The position numbers and the translations under genes were made by a program. The notes under the pieces are model-generated. The model saw only the letters and a program-made list of their open reading frames with translations. It was not told the DNA's origin and ran no database searches. A stretch of DNA of 64,000 nucleotides from Agelaius tricolor (taxonomy: Eukaryota > Chordata > Aves > Passeriformes > Icteridae): positions 15,606,501 to 15,670,500 of the forward strand of contig JALJCS010000015.1 in the NCBI GenBank assembly GCA_023055355.1, written 5' to 3'. Shown one piece after another: positions 12,051 through 23,399 of this stretch (the first letter of the stretch is position 1; each line of letters starts with the position of its first letter).

Positions 12051-15000
12051 AATTTCTTGTTAAAGGAAGTTGTCACAATTACAATATTCCCACACTTCTG
12101 AACAAAAACAACAGTGAATTGTCATCTAGGGAGCCCCAAATGGAAGAAACATCAACAATTTTGGCAGCATTCCCAACTAAACCATCAAAAGTTTTAGCAA
12201 CATGGCACTATTGCTTAAAACAAGAAACTTTCTGCAAATTCCTGCTGCTGATTTAACTGTGACTCTCCACCAACCAGAAAAACTACACAATGGTTGAAAA
12301 AGCCTTGGAAAGTGCTGAATCTACTCCTGCATAATAACAGAGTAAATGACAGCTGGGGAAAAATATTGGAATTCTAGAAATGTTTTTGTTCTTTTAGAAT
12401 TCTTTTTTTGCAATGCAAGCTACAGCATCTGGTTGATCTTATTACTTCAATACTTCTTTTTTAGAAGATGTTTAAAAGATTTTGAAATTCACTGTATAAG
12501 CTGGCCAGACTCCCAGCTGCCTTCTGGCTAAGAGACCCTTGCTGGAAGATGGAAGCCAAAAGATCCTTCCCATAGCATGTTTGGTTACCCTAAATCCCAT
12601 CATTTTATCTGTGGCTGATCTCCCATCCACAATATGTGTGGTTATGTGGGGACACAATCCTCCACACTTCCTCCACATGAAAAGGAATGATACTCTGAAA
12701 TGTAAATATGAATATGGTGTGTCCTTACTGCTGCTGCTGAACATCTCACATTCGCAGATAAACTGAACAGGAAAGTGATTATCTCCTCAATTTAACGACT
12801 GATTTGTGCTGCTACCCCCTTTTCCTCCAAGAGCTGAAGCTGTGCTGGACTGCAGACCCTGTCCTTGGAGAGCAGAGTTTATTCACATGACACAGCACCT
12901 AACTCCCTCAGGATGATCCTACCGAAGCCAATTGCTCCACTTGAGTTCTACACCCGGATTTGCACAACAAAGGGGCAGCAAAGACAAAGTACGATTTACA
13001 AATGAAGTCTCCCACTGCCACGGGCAAGTTAACTGATTAGGAAATGCAAATTTGTGGAGTGGAACTTCCAGGAGGGAAAGGAGTAGCTAAGGAGCATTAG
13101 CTGCTTACTTAGTAAATAATTACCTAAAGCAGCTCAGCCATTGTGCCCGGGGCTGGGGGTGAGGGATGAGTGTGAGGGTGGGTGCTGCCCTCCTCTGCTC
13201 TGCTCTCAGCAGGGTGAGCACCACACGTTCGCAGGGCGCTACTCGGGATCCTTCGGCCAGGTTCGACAGGGAAGCTCTGGCTGTCAGATGTCTCATCTAG
13301 GCATGCTAAGGCAGCAATAAACCCTGCCAGCATTTCTGATTGCTGGATAACACATGCAAATAAGAAAAGCAAATCATTCTGTAATCCTCTCTACTTCAGA
13401 GGGGAAAAAGATTCAAGATTAACCTCAATTTGTGCTGTGGTTTAGTCCAATACGTGGAGACTGATGATTCCTCTCCCACTTTGACCTTAAAAAGTAGGGT
13501 AAGGAGAGGCCACAGGGAGAGAGGCGCTTCCTTCTCTCACCAGCATCCTGCATCTTTCAGCTGACTTTCCTGGTGGATTTAATGCTATTTAGATTGGCCA
13601 GGGTGGGTCCATCAGCTGCTCTGGCATCACCCCCATGCAGATGCTGACCAGCTCAGCAGCTCTGCAGCACACACAGACTCGGGCTGCTCTGATCAAAGGT
13701 AACAACTCTGCTTCCCCAAATTTATCTGATATCAAATTGGCTGAACTCTGTGGAATTCAAGATTTTAGAAGAAGATAGATCAGATGTAAGAGGCTGTTCC
13801 TCGATTTCAAAGATTTTACACTTTCCTGTACTTTGCAATCCTCTGATTTATCTACTCTACCTTCAAGTTATTTGGGTCTTATTCATCACAGCTCAACCTT
13901 AATTCTGTAACACTTTTCTCTGTCATTACTCAATTTTTGGCATATATCAGTTATGACACAGGACAATCCTTTTCCTCCAGGAAGGCCATGAAATCATATT
14001 TATGAAAATATAATATGGTTTAGGATGCTGGGCTCGTTATGCATATTTTTACACTAAGATTCACACAAAAGTGTTCAAGAATAAGAACCGGCCTGGTGCC
14101 TTTCTCTGGATGAGAAGGGTTGACATAATTTTGTCTACCAAACTCATTATTTTTTAAAATTCTCACGAAAGAACCATTCTTCAACTGATTTTACAGTGAG
14201 TATAAACATCTTTCCCTCTGTGTTTTTCCAGCTTTACCCAGTACTTTGGGTTTTCTGCAACTTGATGCTTCTTTCTGTATCACACACTGGAGGCTGAGGC
14301 ATCTCAGGACACAGGGAAATTGTGCTTTTCTTTCTTCTTTTTCCAGATGTCTTAGCCTGCATATTCCATTTGCATTGTTCTCTCTTCTCACTCACAAAGT
14401 GCACACTTTCATATTTAGCAGAGATTTGTTTCCTAAACCTCATTAAGCAGGGAATACTTTTACTAATCCAATTCAGCAAATTATAGTTTTATCAGAACTG
14501 TCCTTTAGAAAGAGCTTTCAGAAATTGCTCTGCAACTCATCTGGAAAATGTGCACAGATAGGAGGATTTATTTTCCAAACTGAGAGTTTTAATCTCTCAT
14601 TAAAACAAAACAAAAAAAAACCACCAACAAAAAATCCCAAACAAAACCAATACAGGACAATAGTTAGTGTTGCTAAAATTAATACAATGTTTGTTTTCTA
14701 TGCTACAGAAGGAAATCCAGCATCTCACAAGAAATGAGCTTTACAGGAACTCTCTCTTTGGGGGCATGCACTGCCCTCACAGCTGCTGTCAGTATTTGAT
14801 GTACCTGGCCCTGGACTCAGCAGTGTGTGGGTGTCACACTGACAAACACCCTTGGGTTCATTTCTTCTGCTCTCGCAGCTCACAACAGCTCACCCTGCCT
14901 TTGTTGGCTGGATTTTTATAGCACAGGCTGCCGTGGGACCCAGGGGATGTGGAAGTGACACACATCATCCCGAGGTCTCAGCCCACACTGCCTGCGCTTT

Positions 15001-15892
15001 ATTTTTCTCAGTATGGAATAAAACAGCACAAGATTTAATAAACTGGTTCAGATTTTATTATTTTGCATGGGTCTGGCTTTGATGAAGATGTTGAAGTACC
15101 AACCTGCTAATTAATGATGACAAAACAGTAACAAATCCAGCCTGAGCAAACAGCAGCAGGAAGAATGCTGAGGTTGTACGAATTAACAGATGATTAAAGA
15201 TGCATTGGGCTACGCCTTAGTCATGGACTGAAAATGTCATTAAAAAAATCATCAAACCCTCTATAAATAACTCCATGATTATTTCTCAGGGAAATTGTCA
15301 GGTGTTGCAACACTGCTCAATTGTTTATTTTCCTTCCTCAACAGAACAAAGACTGAAATATTTACTAGATTATTTAAATGTTATTTTATAGACCACTGTC
15401 TATAGAAAAAGTAGTGTTTTCAGCATGTACAGTTCAGGGAATAGCAAGAAAATTTTAATCTGATGAAAAATTAATTACTTTCTAAAAAACAAAACAATGA
15501 GCAAAAAACCCACAAGGTCAGGTTCTAAAATGAAGTAAAACACTGATCAAAATGGGAGATAACCACTTCTTTTATCCTTATACAACAAACCCCAGAATTT
15601 AGCACAGGGTATTTGATTCTGCCATCAAAATATGACTTGAATCTTTGTATTACAGCACTGAAATGAACTACTTTGGGCTGTAGCCTCCCCTTGAAACCCA
15701 AAGTATACATGGTTCATTTGCACTGCCTTCTGCCTACTCAGCACAGCCACATCCCTCGGCCTGATCATGTGCTCTGCAGGGATCCACGTCCTGAATTGCC
15801 AAGGAGAAACGCGGGCAGAGCCAAGCACACGGGCAGCATTCCCTTGGCTTCCCACAAACCGCCTGGAGGGTGTGGATGGAGGGGTTGGAGCC

Positions 15893-16528
15893 TGTGAAAA
15901 ACGCCAATCACCTGTTTTGGTTTTTTTTTTTTTAATTTTAAAAGTTTAATGATAATAAAATAGTTATAAAAATAGCAATATAATTAAAGTAATAATAATT
16001 TGGACAATTTGGAGTAGGACAATATGAGACAATAGAAACAAAGAGTTATGGACAGTCTGGGTACCTTCTTCTGGGCAGCATAAGCCCGAAAAAGGACACG
16101 TTAACAGAGGATTAACCCTTAAAAGCAAAAACCTGTTGCATATTCATACACCTCATACACGATGCATAAATTCCATTCAAACACAGGATTCTGTCTGGTC
16201 ATCGTCAACTTCTTCCTCTTAATCCTAACCAGTGTCTTCATGGCTGAGTGAGGCAGGAAGAAGTTCATTTCTTCTGATAAGAGAGCAATAAATTCTCTTT
16301 CTCTGAAAGATTTAGGTGTCCTGTGGCTGCTATCTTGGTGCGAGTCCTTTCTTAAAAAAAAAACTATCCTACATAGCATAGTTTCTATTTTAAACTTATG
16401 TTATAACCCAAGACTATATTTAACACACTCCATAAGAAAATTAATACAGCATAACTTTCTAACATAACACATAGAATATTCATTTTAATATTTGCGAAAA
16501 GCCAATCATAAAGAACGCATTTTCCACA
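15893..16528. mobile_element. Second LTR-like element (636 bp)
   Basis: The ends form short inverted repeats, TGTGAAAA on the left and TTTTCCACA on the right, and both ends carry GCCAATCA just inside. The body is AT-rich on the left and has AATAAA near 16289. It resembles an LTR or short ERV-derived repeat common in songbird genomes. Orientation is uncertain because the poly(A) signal is far from either end. There is no clear target duplication (GAGCC on the left, GAGAA on the right). A CpG-rich region, the GINS3 promoter area, begins a few bases after its right end. Confidence 0.6.
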
Positions 16529-17002
16529 GAGAACAGCGCTCTGAGGGCCGGGCCGGGGCAGCGCCCTCAGCGCCGCGGGGCTCAGGGGGACCGGGCAGGG
16601 CAGCCGTGCCCAGCCCGCCCTGCCCGAGCAGAGATCCCCGGAGTGCTCTGTGCAGGAAGGGCCTGCAGAGCCCATCCTGATCCGGCCCTGCAGAGCCCAT
16701 CCTGATCCTGCCCTGCCATGGGCAGGGACACCCGCAGCCATCCCCGGCTGCTCCAAACCCGTCCGACGGGGCCCTGGACACCTGCAGGGATGGAGCACCC
16801 ACAGCTGCTCCGGGCAGCCTGTGCCGGGGCCGCCCACCCAGCGAGGAATTCCTCGCAAACCCCAATCCCAGTGTGAGGCTGTCCTGATACAGCTCCGAGA
16901 CGCCTCTTTAGCGCACCTCGGGCTGCGGGGCGGGGGGACGGACGGCAGCGGATGCGGAGCCCCGGCGCTGGGGCAGCCGCGGTGCCGATGCCTGTGCTAA
17001 TC

Positions 17003-17100
17003 CCGCTCCCGATCTCCGATCCCCGATCCCCAGTCCCCGGTCCCGATCCCGATCCCAGTCGCATCCCGATCCTGATCCCAATTCCCGATCCCGGTCCCGC
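17003..17100. repeat. CCCGATCCC-type simple repeat
   Basis: Degenerate repeats of CCCGATCC/CCCAGTCC run through the GINS3 upstream region and end about 90 bases before the start codon. On the other strand they are G-rich (GGGATCGGGA). Confidence 0.8.
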
Positions 17101-17129
17101 TCCCCCCTCAGCGGCGCCGGGCGGGCCCG

Positions 17130-17139
17130 GCGCATGCGC
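17130..17139. promoter_or_regulatory. NRF1-type palindrome
   Basis: GCGCATGCGC is a perfect 10-bp palindrome matching the core NRF1 consensus. It lies 53-62 bases before the GINS3 start codon, a usual position for NRF1 in CpG-island promoters. The motif is seen; binding is inferred. Confidence 0.6.
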
Positions 17140-17191
17140 GCTGCCGGTGGCGGGCGGTGCCTCACGGGCTGGCGGGAGCCGCGGCCCGGCC

Positions 17192-17365
17192 ATGTCCGAG
17201 GCGTATTTCCCCGTGGGCCCCGGGCTGGGCATGGAGGAGAATTTCCTCTCGCTGGACGATATCCTGATGTCGCAGGAGAAGCTGCCGGGGCGCGCCGAGA
17301 GCGCGCTGCCGCGCCTGGCCGTGTTGATGGGTCAGGGCGCCAGCAGCGCCGAGTCCGTCCCGGAG
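17192..17365 (+). CDS. GINS3: GINS3 coding exon 1
   Basis: 58 codons, MSEAYFPV to SSAESVPE, ending at donor GAG|GTAACG. Encodes most of the N-terminal beta domain. The last 15 residues are the least conserved part of the protein. Confidence 0.95.
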
Positions 17366-20300
17366 GTAACGGGGAGGGGACACGGGAGTGTCGCTCTCGG
17401 GATGGGACACAGGACACGGGACTGTCGCTCTCGGGAGGGGACACCGGACTGTCGCTCTCGGGAGGGAACGGGGCGCGGGGTCTCTGTCCCGGGGCCGCCG
17501 CCTCGCCCGCCCCTCCTGTCGCGCCTCCCAGGCCCGGCCGCCCTCTCTTGGTGGTCACTGAGGGGATGCTCTCCGCTACTTTCCCTAAAGTTATTCTGCT
17601 TTTATTATATACAGCTTGCCTGTTTGGGGTTTTTTTTTTCCTTCTTTTTCTCTTGCTGTTTCATCAGCTGACAATTCTTAAACCATAGAACGTGAATAGA
17701 AAGTCCCCTTTCTGAGTCTTGTGGTAATAAGGCCTCTAAGTGTGTCTGGTTTATGCTGCAGTGACAAAGGACTGTTCTGAAAACAAAATTGACTTTTTAA
17801 ATGCTGGATCTTCATTAATAAAGTTCACTCTATGTCTTTGGGGCTGCTTCAGGTGTACTTTGATGGCAAGGATAACTTTTGGCTTCTCTGGTTCCCCCAG
17901 GGTTCGAAGCTGGAAATCCCCCTGTGGCTTGCTAAAGGGCTGCATGACAGCAAAAGGAGAATCATCTCTGTGGAACTGCCAAAGATTTACAAGGAAGCCT
18001 GGAGGACGGTGTTCAGTGCTGATGCCAATGTGGTTGATCTGCATAAAATGGGGCCCTACTACTATGGATTTGGCTCACAGCTCCTGAATTTTGAGAATCC
18101 AGAGAATCCAGAGATAGCTCAGACTATCCTGCAGGCAAGTATCTGAATCAGGTCTTGAAACTTAGATCTGCATTTTTCTGTCTTCGTTTAGTTCCCAGCT
18201 GCTTAGCAGTCTTCAGGAAAAATGTCCTGGTTTAATCCAGATGACTTCTGGATTGAATGTGGATGTCCCTCTTGGCAGCTGCACTGGCTGGGGCTGGACA
18301 CCTCTACCATGTGTAACTTTAGCTTGTTGTTTCCACACTGTAAATATGGTATTTCATAAAATCCTGTAAAACAGGACTAGAGGAGATGTAGGATTATTTA
18401 ACACTACCTGTCTTTAAATCTCTCTAATGCTGAGAGCTCACCCTGCTCTGGGCAATCTCTTTCAGTACCTTGCCAGCCTCACCTTAGGAGGTTTGCTCCA
18501 ATGTCTGAACCAAAGCTCCTTCACAGCAATACAAGCTCTGTTCTGTTTGTCTCATACAAAGTAAATGCTGAGGACAGATTATTCTCTTCCCTCCTGCAGC
18601 AGTCCCAGTTCATTTGATGTTTCTCTATGGGTCATGCTCCCTAACCTCAGTGCCCTCATTGTGCACTGCTGGTGCCTCTCCAGTGGATCTGCATCCACCA
18701 CACCATGCCCTGAACAGCAGTGCAGTCTCATGCTCAGGACTTGTGCTGCTGAAAACAAAAGGATTACTTTGTGAGTTTTGTGTGGCTGTGATGCTCTTGG
18801 CTCATCTTGGTGCAGCATCTGGTTTGTCACGATGCAGTCACACGGATCTGTGTTTGGTTTGCAGTCCTCACTGAGATGGTACAGGTTGCATCTGTGAACA
18901 AATAATTTCCTGACTCTGTGCTATTTCTGCCTTAATGTAAAACCTGCTGTTAGCCCTGGGTGAATGACAGCCTATTGTTTTCACACCATCTTTCTAATTA
19001 GTGAGGATTGCTATGAATTAAGAGTTCTGCTCCCCGACATGCCTGCAGTCAGCCCTTCTCTTTCTCCTGCATGTTGCATGCTGATTTAATAAGCACAGCT
19101 TCTATTCCTTTAGTAAGCTCATTAATTAACATCTCAAGCAGTAGCTGGTTCCACAGAGACCCCAGTGGAGCTCCACTCAGTGTGTTCTTCCCTCCTGACA
19201 GGAGCTGTGGATGATGGCTGTCTCCCCTGACAATCTTTGGGTGGTCTGGCTACATCTTCCAGCAGTGCCCCATGACAGATGCCCCTCTGCTGCTCTTCCT
19301 GCCTGTGCAAGGCCTGGCACCCTGCCCTAGCAGGAAACCAGGCTGGGCTCTGGGAATTTGTTCTTGGCAAGTCCGTGGTGGCTGTGATTCTTTTATTATC
19401 TTGCAGAAGTTTCTGTATTGCTTCTTTGTTCCAGTATGCTTCCAGGAATTGATGCTGATGGATTTATAATTCCCTGGCTCTTCCCTTCTCCCTCTCCATC
19501 TCCCCTTTCTCTTTTAAAAGATAGATGTCATCTTTGTCTGTTTCCGGACTTCAGTCTTCTTGAGCTTTTAAACATAACCACTAACAGCTCTGAGATCTCT
19601 TCAGCCAGGTCTCTAAGTGGGCTGGGAAGATTTTTATTGCATTTTTTTTTCCCCTTTCTCTGTGCTTTACATTAAGGCTGATGCAGAGAGGCTTTAAAGT
19701 GCTGCTGCTTTCTTGGAGCTGTCCACTGAACATGTGCTTTGTGCATTGAGGAGGTGCCCACGCCTTTCCTTGTCTTTTCTTTTTCTGCTAATGGACATCT
19801 GAGGGAAAAAAGCCACAGTAGAATTCATTACTTATTGACAGAAAAATCAAAGCATGCCAGGTTTAATTTCTCTTTTTAAAAGCAAACAAGGGGGGAGTTG
19901 TGCTGAGTTAAAAACCTATAAGTTTATCCTTATTTAACCTATTACTTTATCCTATAAGTTCTGGGAACTCTAAAATCAACTTCTGAAATAACAAAGCACA
20001 GTTTTCAAAGAGTTCTGACCCTTTTTTTTCCAGTTCTCAAAAGCAAAGATAGAGAGGAAAATAAAATGCCTTAAATACGTTTTGTTCCTTAGCTTTTCAA
20101 AATACTGTTTATAAGTTGCAGGTTGGTTTGTTTTTTCACCTTTTTCATGGTTAAATGTTTTTCTAGCATGCTGAGTGCTTTTCAGCAGCAGTTTGGCTTA
20201 GCTTCCAGGACATTCACAACTTGCAGCTTGTACGTTCCTGTGGCATGAGATTCATTCCTCCTGCTCTAAAGCAATGATTGCTTGAGAAGTGAGACAGAAT

Positions 20301-20813
20301 AGATCATAGCTGTGTTGTATCCTGTGGTCTCCTCAAGCCTGTTTTGAGGAAGCAGCCAAAATCCAGTTCTGTGTTTGCTTCCCATCCCATATCAGGTATT
20401 TGATGTCCCAGCTCAGGCACGAGGCGATTTTGTCTTTGTAGCCAAGCTTAACAAGTAATGTGCTGATTGCAGACTTGTGAACAGGAGCCTAAACTTTGTC
20501 TTTTCAGCTGTGACAGCTCAGGGCTCCAGGTGGGAGCTGGGGTGGCTGTGTTACGTGTCCGTGACTCTGTCTGTCCCCTCAGACGTTCGTCGCCCGTTTC
20601 CGCCGCATCATGGACTCCTCTCAGAACGCCTACAACGAGGACACGTCCGCGCTGGTGGCACGCCTGGATGAGCTGGAAAGGGCTCTCTTTCAAGTGGGCC
20701 AGAAAGGGCTGAATGACTTCCAGTGCTGGGAAAAGGGACAGGCTTCTCAAATCACAGCTTCCAGTCTGGTGCAGAACTATGGGAAAAGGAAGCTCACAGA
20801 AGTGGATGGTTAA
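17192..20813 (+). CDS. GINS3: GINS3 (PSF3), GINS complex subunit 3; three coding exons
   Basis: Joined exons 17192-17365, 17901-18134 and 20583-20813 encode 212 aa, close to the usual 216 aa of vertebrate GINS3. GINS3 is one of four subunits (Sld5, Psf1, Psf2, Psf3) of the GINS ring, which joins Cdc45 and MCM2-7 to form the CMG replicative helicase in the nucleus. Recognition rests on the N-terminal MSEAYFPV and ENFLSLDDIL, the central LPKIYKEAWRTVFSADANVVDLHKMGP, and the C-terminal MDSSQNAYNEDTSALVARLDE and QKGLNDFQCWEKGQAS. In this family the small beta domain comes before the alpha-helical domain. The ATG has G at -3 and is the family's start. Both introns are phase 0. Intron 1 is GT-AG; intron 2 uses a GC donor. 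Divergence from mammals is concentrated at the end of exon 1. Confidence 0.96.
17371..17470. repeat. Short tandem repeat in GINS3 intron 1
   Basis: About three imperfect copies of a roughly 30-bp G-rich unit containing GGGACAC and TGTCGCTCTCGGGA begin five bases after the exon 1 donor. Confidence 0.8.
17901..18134 (+). CDS. GINS3: GINS3 coding exon 2
   Basis: 78 codons, GSKLEIPLWL to AQTILQ, following acceptor GTTCCCCCAG. It carries the most conserved core of the protein (LPKIYKEAWRTVFSAD, LHKMGPYYYGFGSQLL). The exon ends CAG and the intron begins GCAAGT, a typical GC-type donor. No GT nearby keeps the frame. Confidence 0.95.
18370..19460 (-). mobile_element. Old, degenerate CR1-like LINE remnant
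   Basis: Scattered phrases recall reverse-complemented CR1 sequence (for example TCATTAATTAACATCTCAAGCAG and GACCCCAGTGGAGCTCCACT around 19120-19180), but the stretch is full of changes and has no long open frame. Extent is approximate. It fills much of GINS3 intron 2. A repeat-masking search would settle it. Confidence 0.4.
20583..20813 (+). CDS. GINS3: GINS3 coding exon 3 with stop codon
   Basis: 76 codons plus TAA, TFVARFRRIMDSSQ to RKLTEVDG, after acceptor GTCCCCTCAG. It encodes the C-terminal alpha-helical domain that packs against the other GINS subunits. The QKGLNDFQCWEKGQAS block is nearly invariant in vertebrates. The frame closes naturally, with no sign of truncation. Confidence 0.95.
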   Translation, partial: TFVARFRRIMDSSQNAYNEDTSALVARLDELERALFQVGQKGLNDFQCWEKGQASQITASSLVQNYGKRKLTEVDG

Positions 20814-22445
20814 AAGTCTCAAGAACATGAAGTTACAGTTGGGAATACAGATTTACAGCCTGTTGTAGAAGAGAAAAATCAATCAATTTAGGGAAGGACA
20901 GGCTCCCTGTCCATTAATGGGCATTCTTTGTAGCAGCTTTGGGTAAAACTAATGAAAATTTTAAAGGCAGAGGGCAAGGGTACAAAAACAAGATGACACC
21001 ACTGAACAGCCTTACAGCTTACTCATAGCACTCCTGAGGAGTTGCAGCTAAAGTGCTTGCTAGGTGGCTGAAAGGCCATGAGAGGATTTTCTAAAAGGGT
21101 TATAAATACTAATTATTGCTCCAAATTGATATTTACAATATCAGATCTGGACAGAAATGTAATTTATGTATTTAATCTTGTCCTTCCCATCCCAGCCTCC
21201 TGGAAACGACTGTTGATTCTTTGAACAGCTGTTTCCAGGTTCCCTGTTCTTTAGAGAGCCCCAGTGATGTGGAAAAAATGTGATACAGCATTAATTTCTT
21301 TTCATTTCTTATACACTGAGGTGGAACAGGTGCTCTTAGTGAGGCAGGAATGTTTTTCTTTGCTGACTCCTGTACACAGTACCAGTGCCCTGGAGAGAAA
21401 TTCCTCCTCAAACCCACACAGCAAGTGGCTGCACAGGTCTCGTGCTGCCTTGTCCTCCCTCTCCCTTTTTGGCCCTTGTGACCTTGGTGCTGTGCAGTAA
21501 AGAGGGTTCTTGTTTGATGCCTGTGGCTTTTGCACTGGATTTGTCTCTGTGATGGGTGTTCTACAGAGGAGGAAGGAGAAGGCAGCAAAGAGTAAAGTCT
21601 GGACCAGATCAAAAGCAGAAACTTCAATGGAAACTCTGCCCCATTATCAACCTTTGAGATACTTGTTCCTCCGTGAGAAATTCGTCTGATTTCTAAATTT
21701 GGTTAGTAGAAGGGACAGAGCAAATGAACTGAGTTTCCTTCCTTCTGATCCATCCAAACGAATCTAGGAATATGATCCTGGTAAATGTCATCCTTGCCAG
21801 TAGGAGTGACTGGATTTGGGACTTGCTAAGCAGCACAGTGATTCTCATCCCATGTGGATGCCCTTAAACCTAGATCATCTCAAGTCCCATTGGATGGAGA
21901 CAGAAGATGTGGTTATCTCTGTAGGGCTGAGTTCCTGCAGCCCTCAGGATGGTTGTCCTTTGGGAGCAGTATTAGACACCTTAGAGGTGCTTTTTGCCTC
22001 TGTAGAAAGAGAACCTAAGCAGAGGAGCTGGATCCTGGTGCTGCTGAGCACTTCCACTTCTGTGGGAAGTTTATTTCACCTCCCTGGGAGGTGACAGCAA
22101 GATCCAAGTCTCAGAGGAGCTGTTACTGGACTTGCAGAGGCCCTGGATATTGGATTCAAACAAGACCTCGAGCACAAAGGGCTGTTCCTTGGCCAGAGAT
22201 GTTGAAGCTCAGCCTGTGGAGGTGGTCAGAGGGGACAGTGTTGTGCCTTCACAGCTGTCTCAGTGCCTCCCCTCAGCTGCCCTGCCACAGGAGACCAGCT
22301 GGAAGCTTGCCTGACAAAGTATTTGAAGTATGTGCAGGATGAAATGCTGTTGCACTTAATGACTTAATGGCACATAATGGCTTATGCATTTGGCAGTTGT
22401 CCATTTCTGGATTTTTATCTTGAATAAATGTTTTGTAAGGGAATG
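20814..22445 (+). other. GINS3: Probable GINS3 3' UTR
   Basis: Non-coding sequence from the stop codon to just after the first clear AATAAA. I saw no other good poly(A) signal in between. A second signal at 23376 would allow a longer form. Confidence 0.5.
22423..22428 (+). terminator. GINS3: Putative GINS3 poly(A) signal
   Basis: AATAAA followed within 25-50 bases by T/G-rich sequence (TGTTTTGT, GTCTGTTGTT), as expected of a cleavage site. Confidence 0.5.
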
Positions 22446-23375
22446 CTCATAATGTGAAAAGTCTGTTGTTAATTGCGTCGCAGCAGAAAAATCAAATGGG
22501 AAAGTCCAGGTCTCTACACAAGTGTGGCCATGGTAGATAATCCCTCTGCTCTTACAGGCAATGTGGTCAGGAGCTAACTTGTGCACTTGTACCAGTGTAG
22601 AAACAGTTCCTGTCTGACTTAGCCCAGGTGGGGTCTGGCAGCTTGCACAGGCTGTGGCAGAGACCCTGCCAGGCAATCAATAAGCTGTTGCTTTAATGAA
22701 TTGCATTTTTAGGAACATAAGATGGGTAGAGATGACTCTGTGTTACTTCAGCTTTGTTGTAGTGCTGGTGGGAGGTGGGAATTGGCTGTCTCTATCCAGA
22801 TCCTGCTGCTCCAGGCACTGTGGCAAACACTTTGTGTACCATGGCAGAGCTGTGATCAATGCTGCAAGGGGAGCAAGTTGAAGTCCATCTGTGACAAGAA
22901 GCATCTTTCAATTGGAAATATTATTTTACTGAGATGTTTGCCTTGGGATGTAGCTGGTTATAACAAAAATGATGAGTTTCGTCAGTTTCTGGACTGGTTT
23001 TAGTGACTATCCAAGCTAATTTTCTTGCATTTGTAAGAACATTTTTCTTCTCTACTGCTGGATGCAAAATCCAAGCAGAAGGCTGCTCACTTGCCAACAT
23101 TTTGTGCAACAGCCTTCAGAGTAGAGAGAAAAAAAATGCCTGAAGTAGTCTTCAATGTCACTGGCTTTTTGTAAGAAGGCAATGACACTTCTAGTAACCA
23201 TGAGTTAAGAACCCTTAAAAATCCGATCCTGTAATTTTAAATTGCAGTATTGGTTAGTTTTTTTCTGTCCAGAAGAGTGCTCTTTACTTCTTGTGAACAC
23301 AGCTATCCTTTTCCATGGCACTGCAGCAAGCTTTAAGTTAGAGGAGTTTGAACTTGTGTGTTTTCAGAATGGTAC

Positions 23376-23381
23376 AATAAA
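23376..23381 (+). terminator. Alternative distal poly(A) signal
   Basis: AATAAA about 2.56 kb after the GINS3 stop. It could serve a longer 3' UTR. No transcript evidence is available here. Confidence 0.25.
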
Positions 23382-23399
23382 TCTTCATTACAGAACTAC

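Larger units (their letters stand above)
6200..15892. other. Intergenic, no gene seen
   Basis: About 9.7 kb of AT-rich DNA with no recognisable protein, RNA gene or recent element. It holds A/T-rich simple sequence at 11530-11613, a 20-bp tandem duplication at 12011-12050, and a possible conserved non-coding stretch near 13.04-13.13 kb. The short open frames have no domain and no paired splice sites. Confidence 0.6.
16540..17560 (+). promoter_or_regulatory. GINS3: CpG island promoter of GINS3
   Basis: CpG density and GC content rise abruptly at about 16540 and fall again inside intron 1. The island covers exon 1 and its upstream region. No TATA box is seen, as expected for a housekeeping replication gene. 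It contains tandem and simple repeats at 16665-16715 and 17003-17100 and an NRF1 site at 17130. Confidence 0.75.

Noticed and set aside
16385..17558. Minus-strand frames of 157 and 216 codons upstream of GINS3
   Set aside because: They lie partly in the LTR and partly in the CpG island, read as low-complexity Gly/Arg/Pro or repeat peptides, and overlap each other. Composition explains them.
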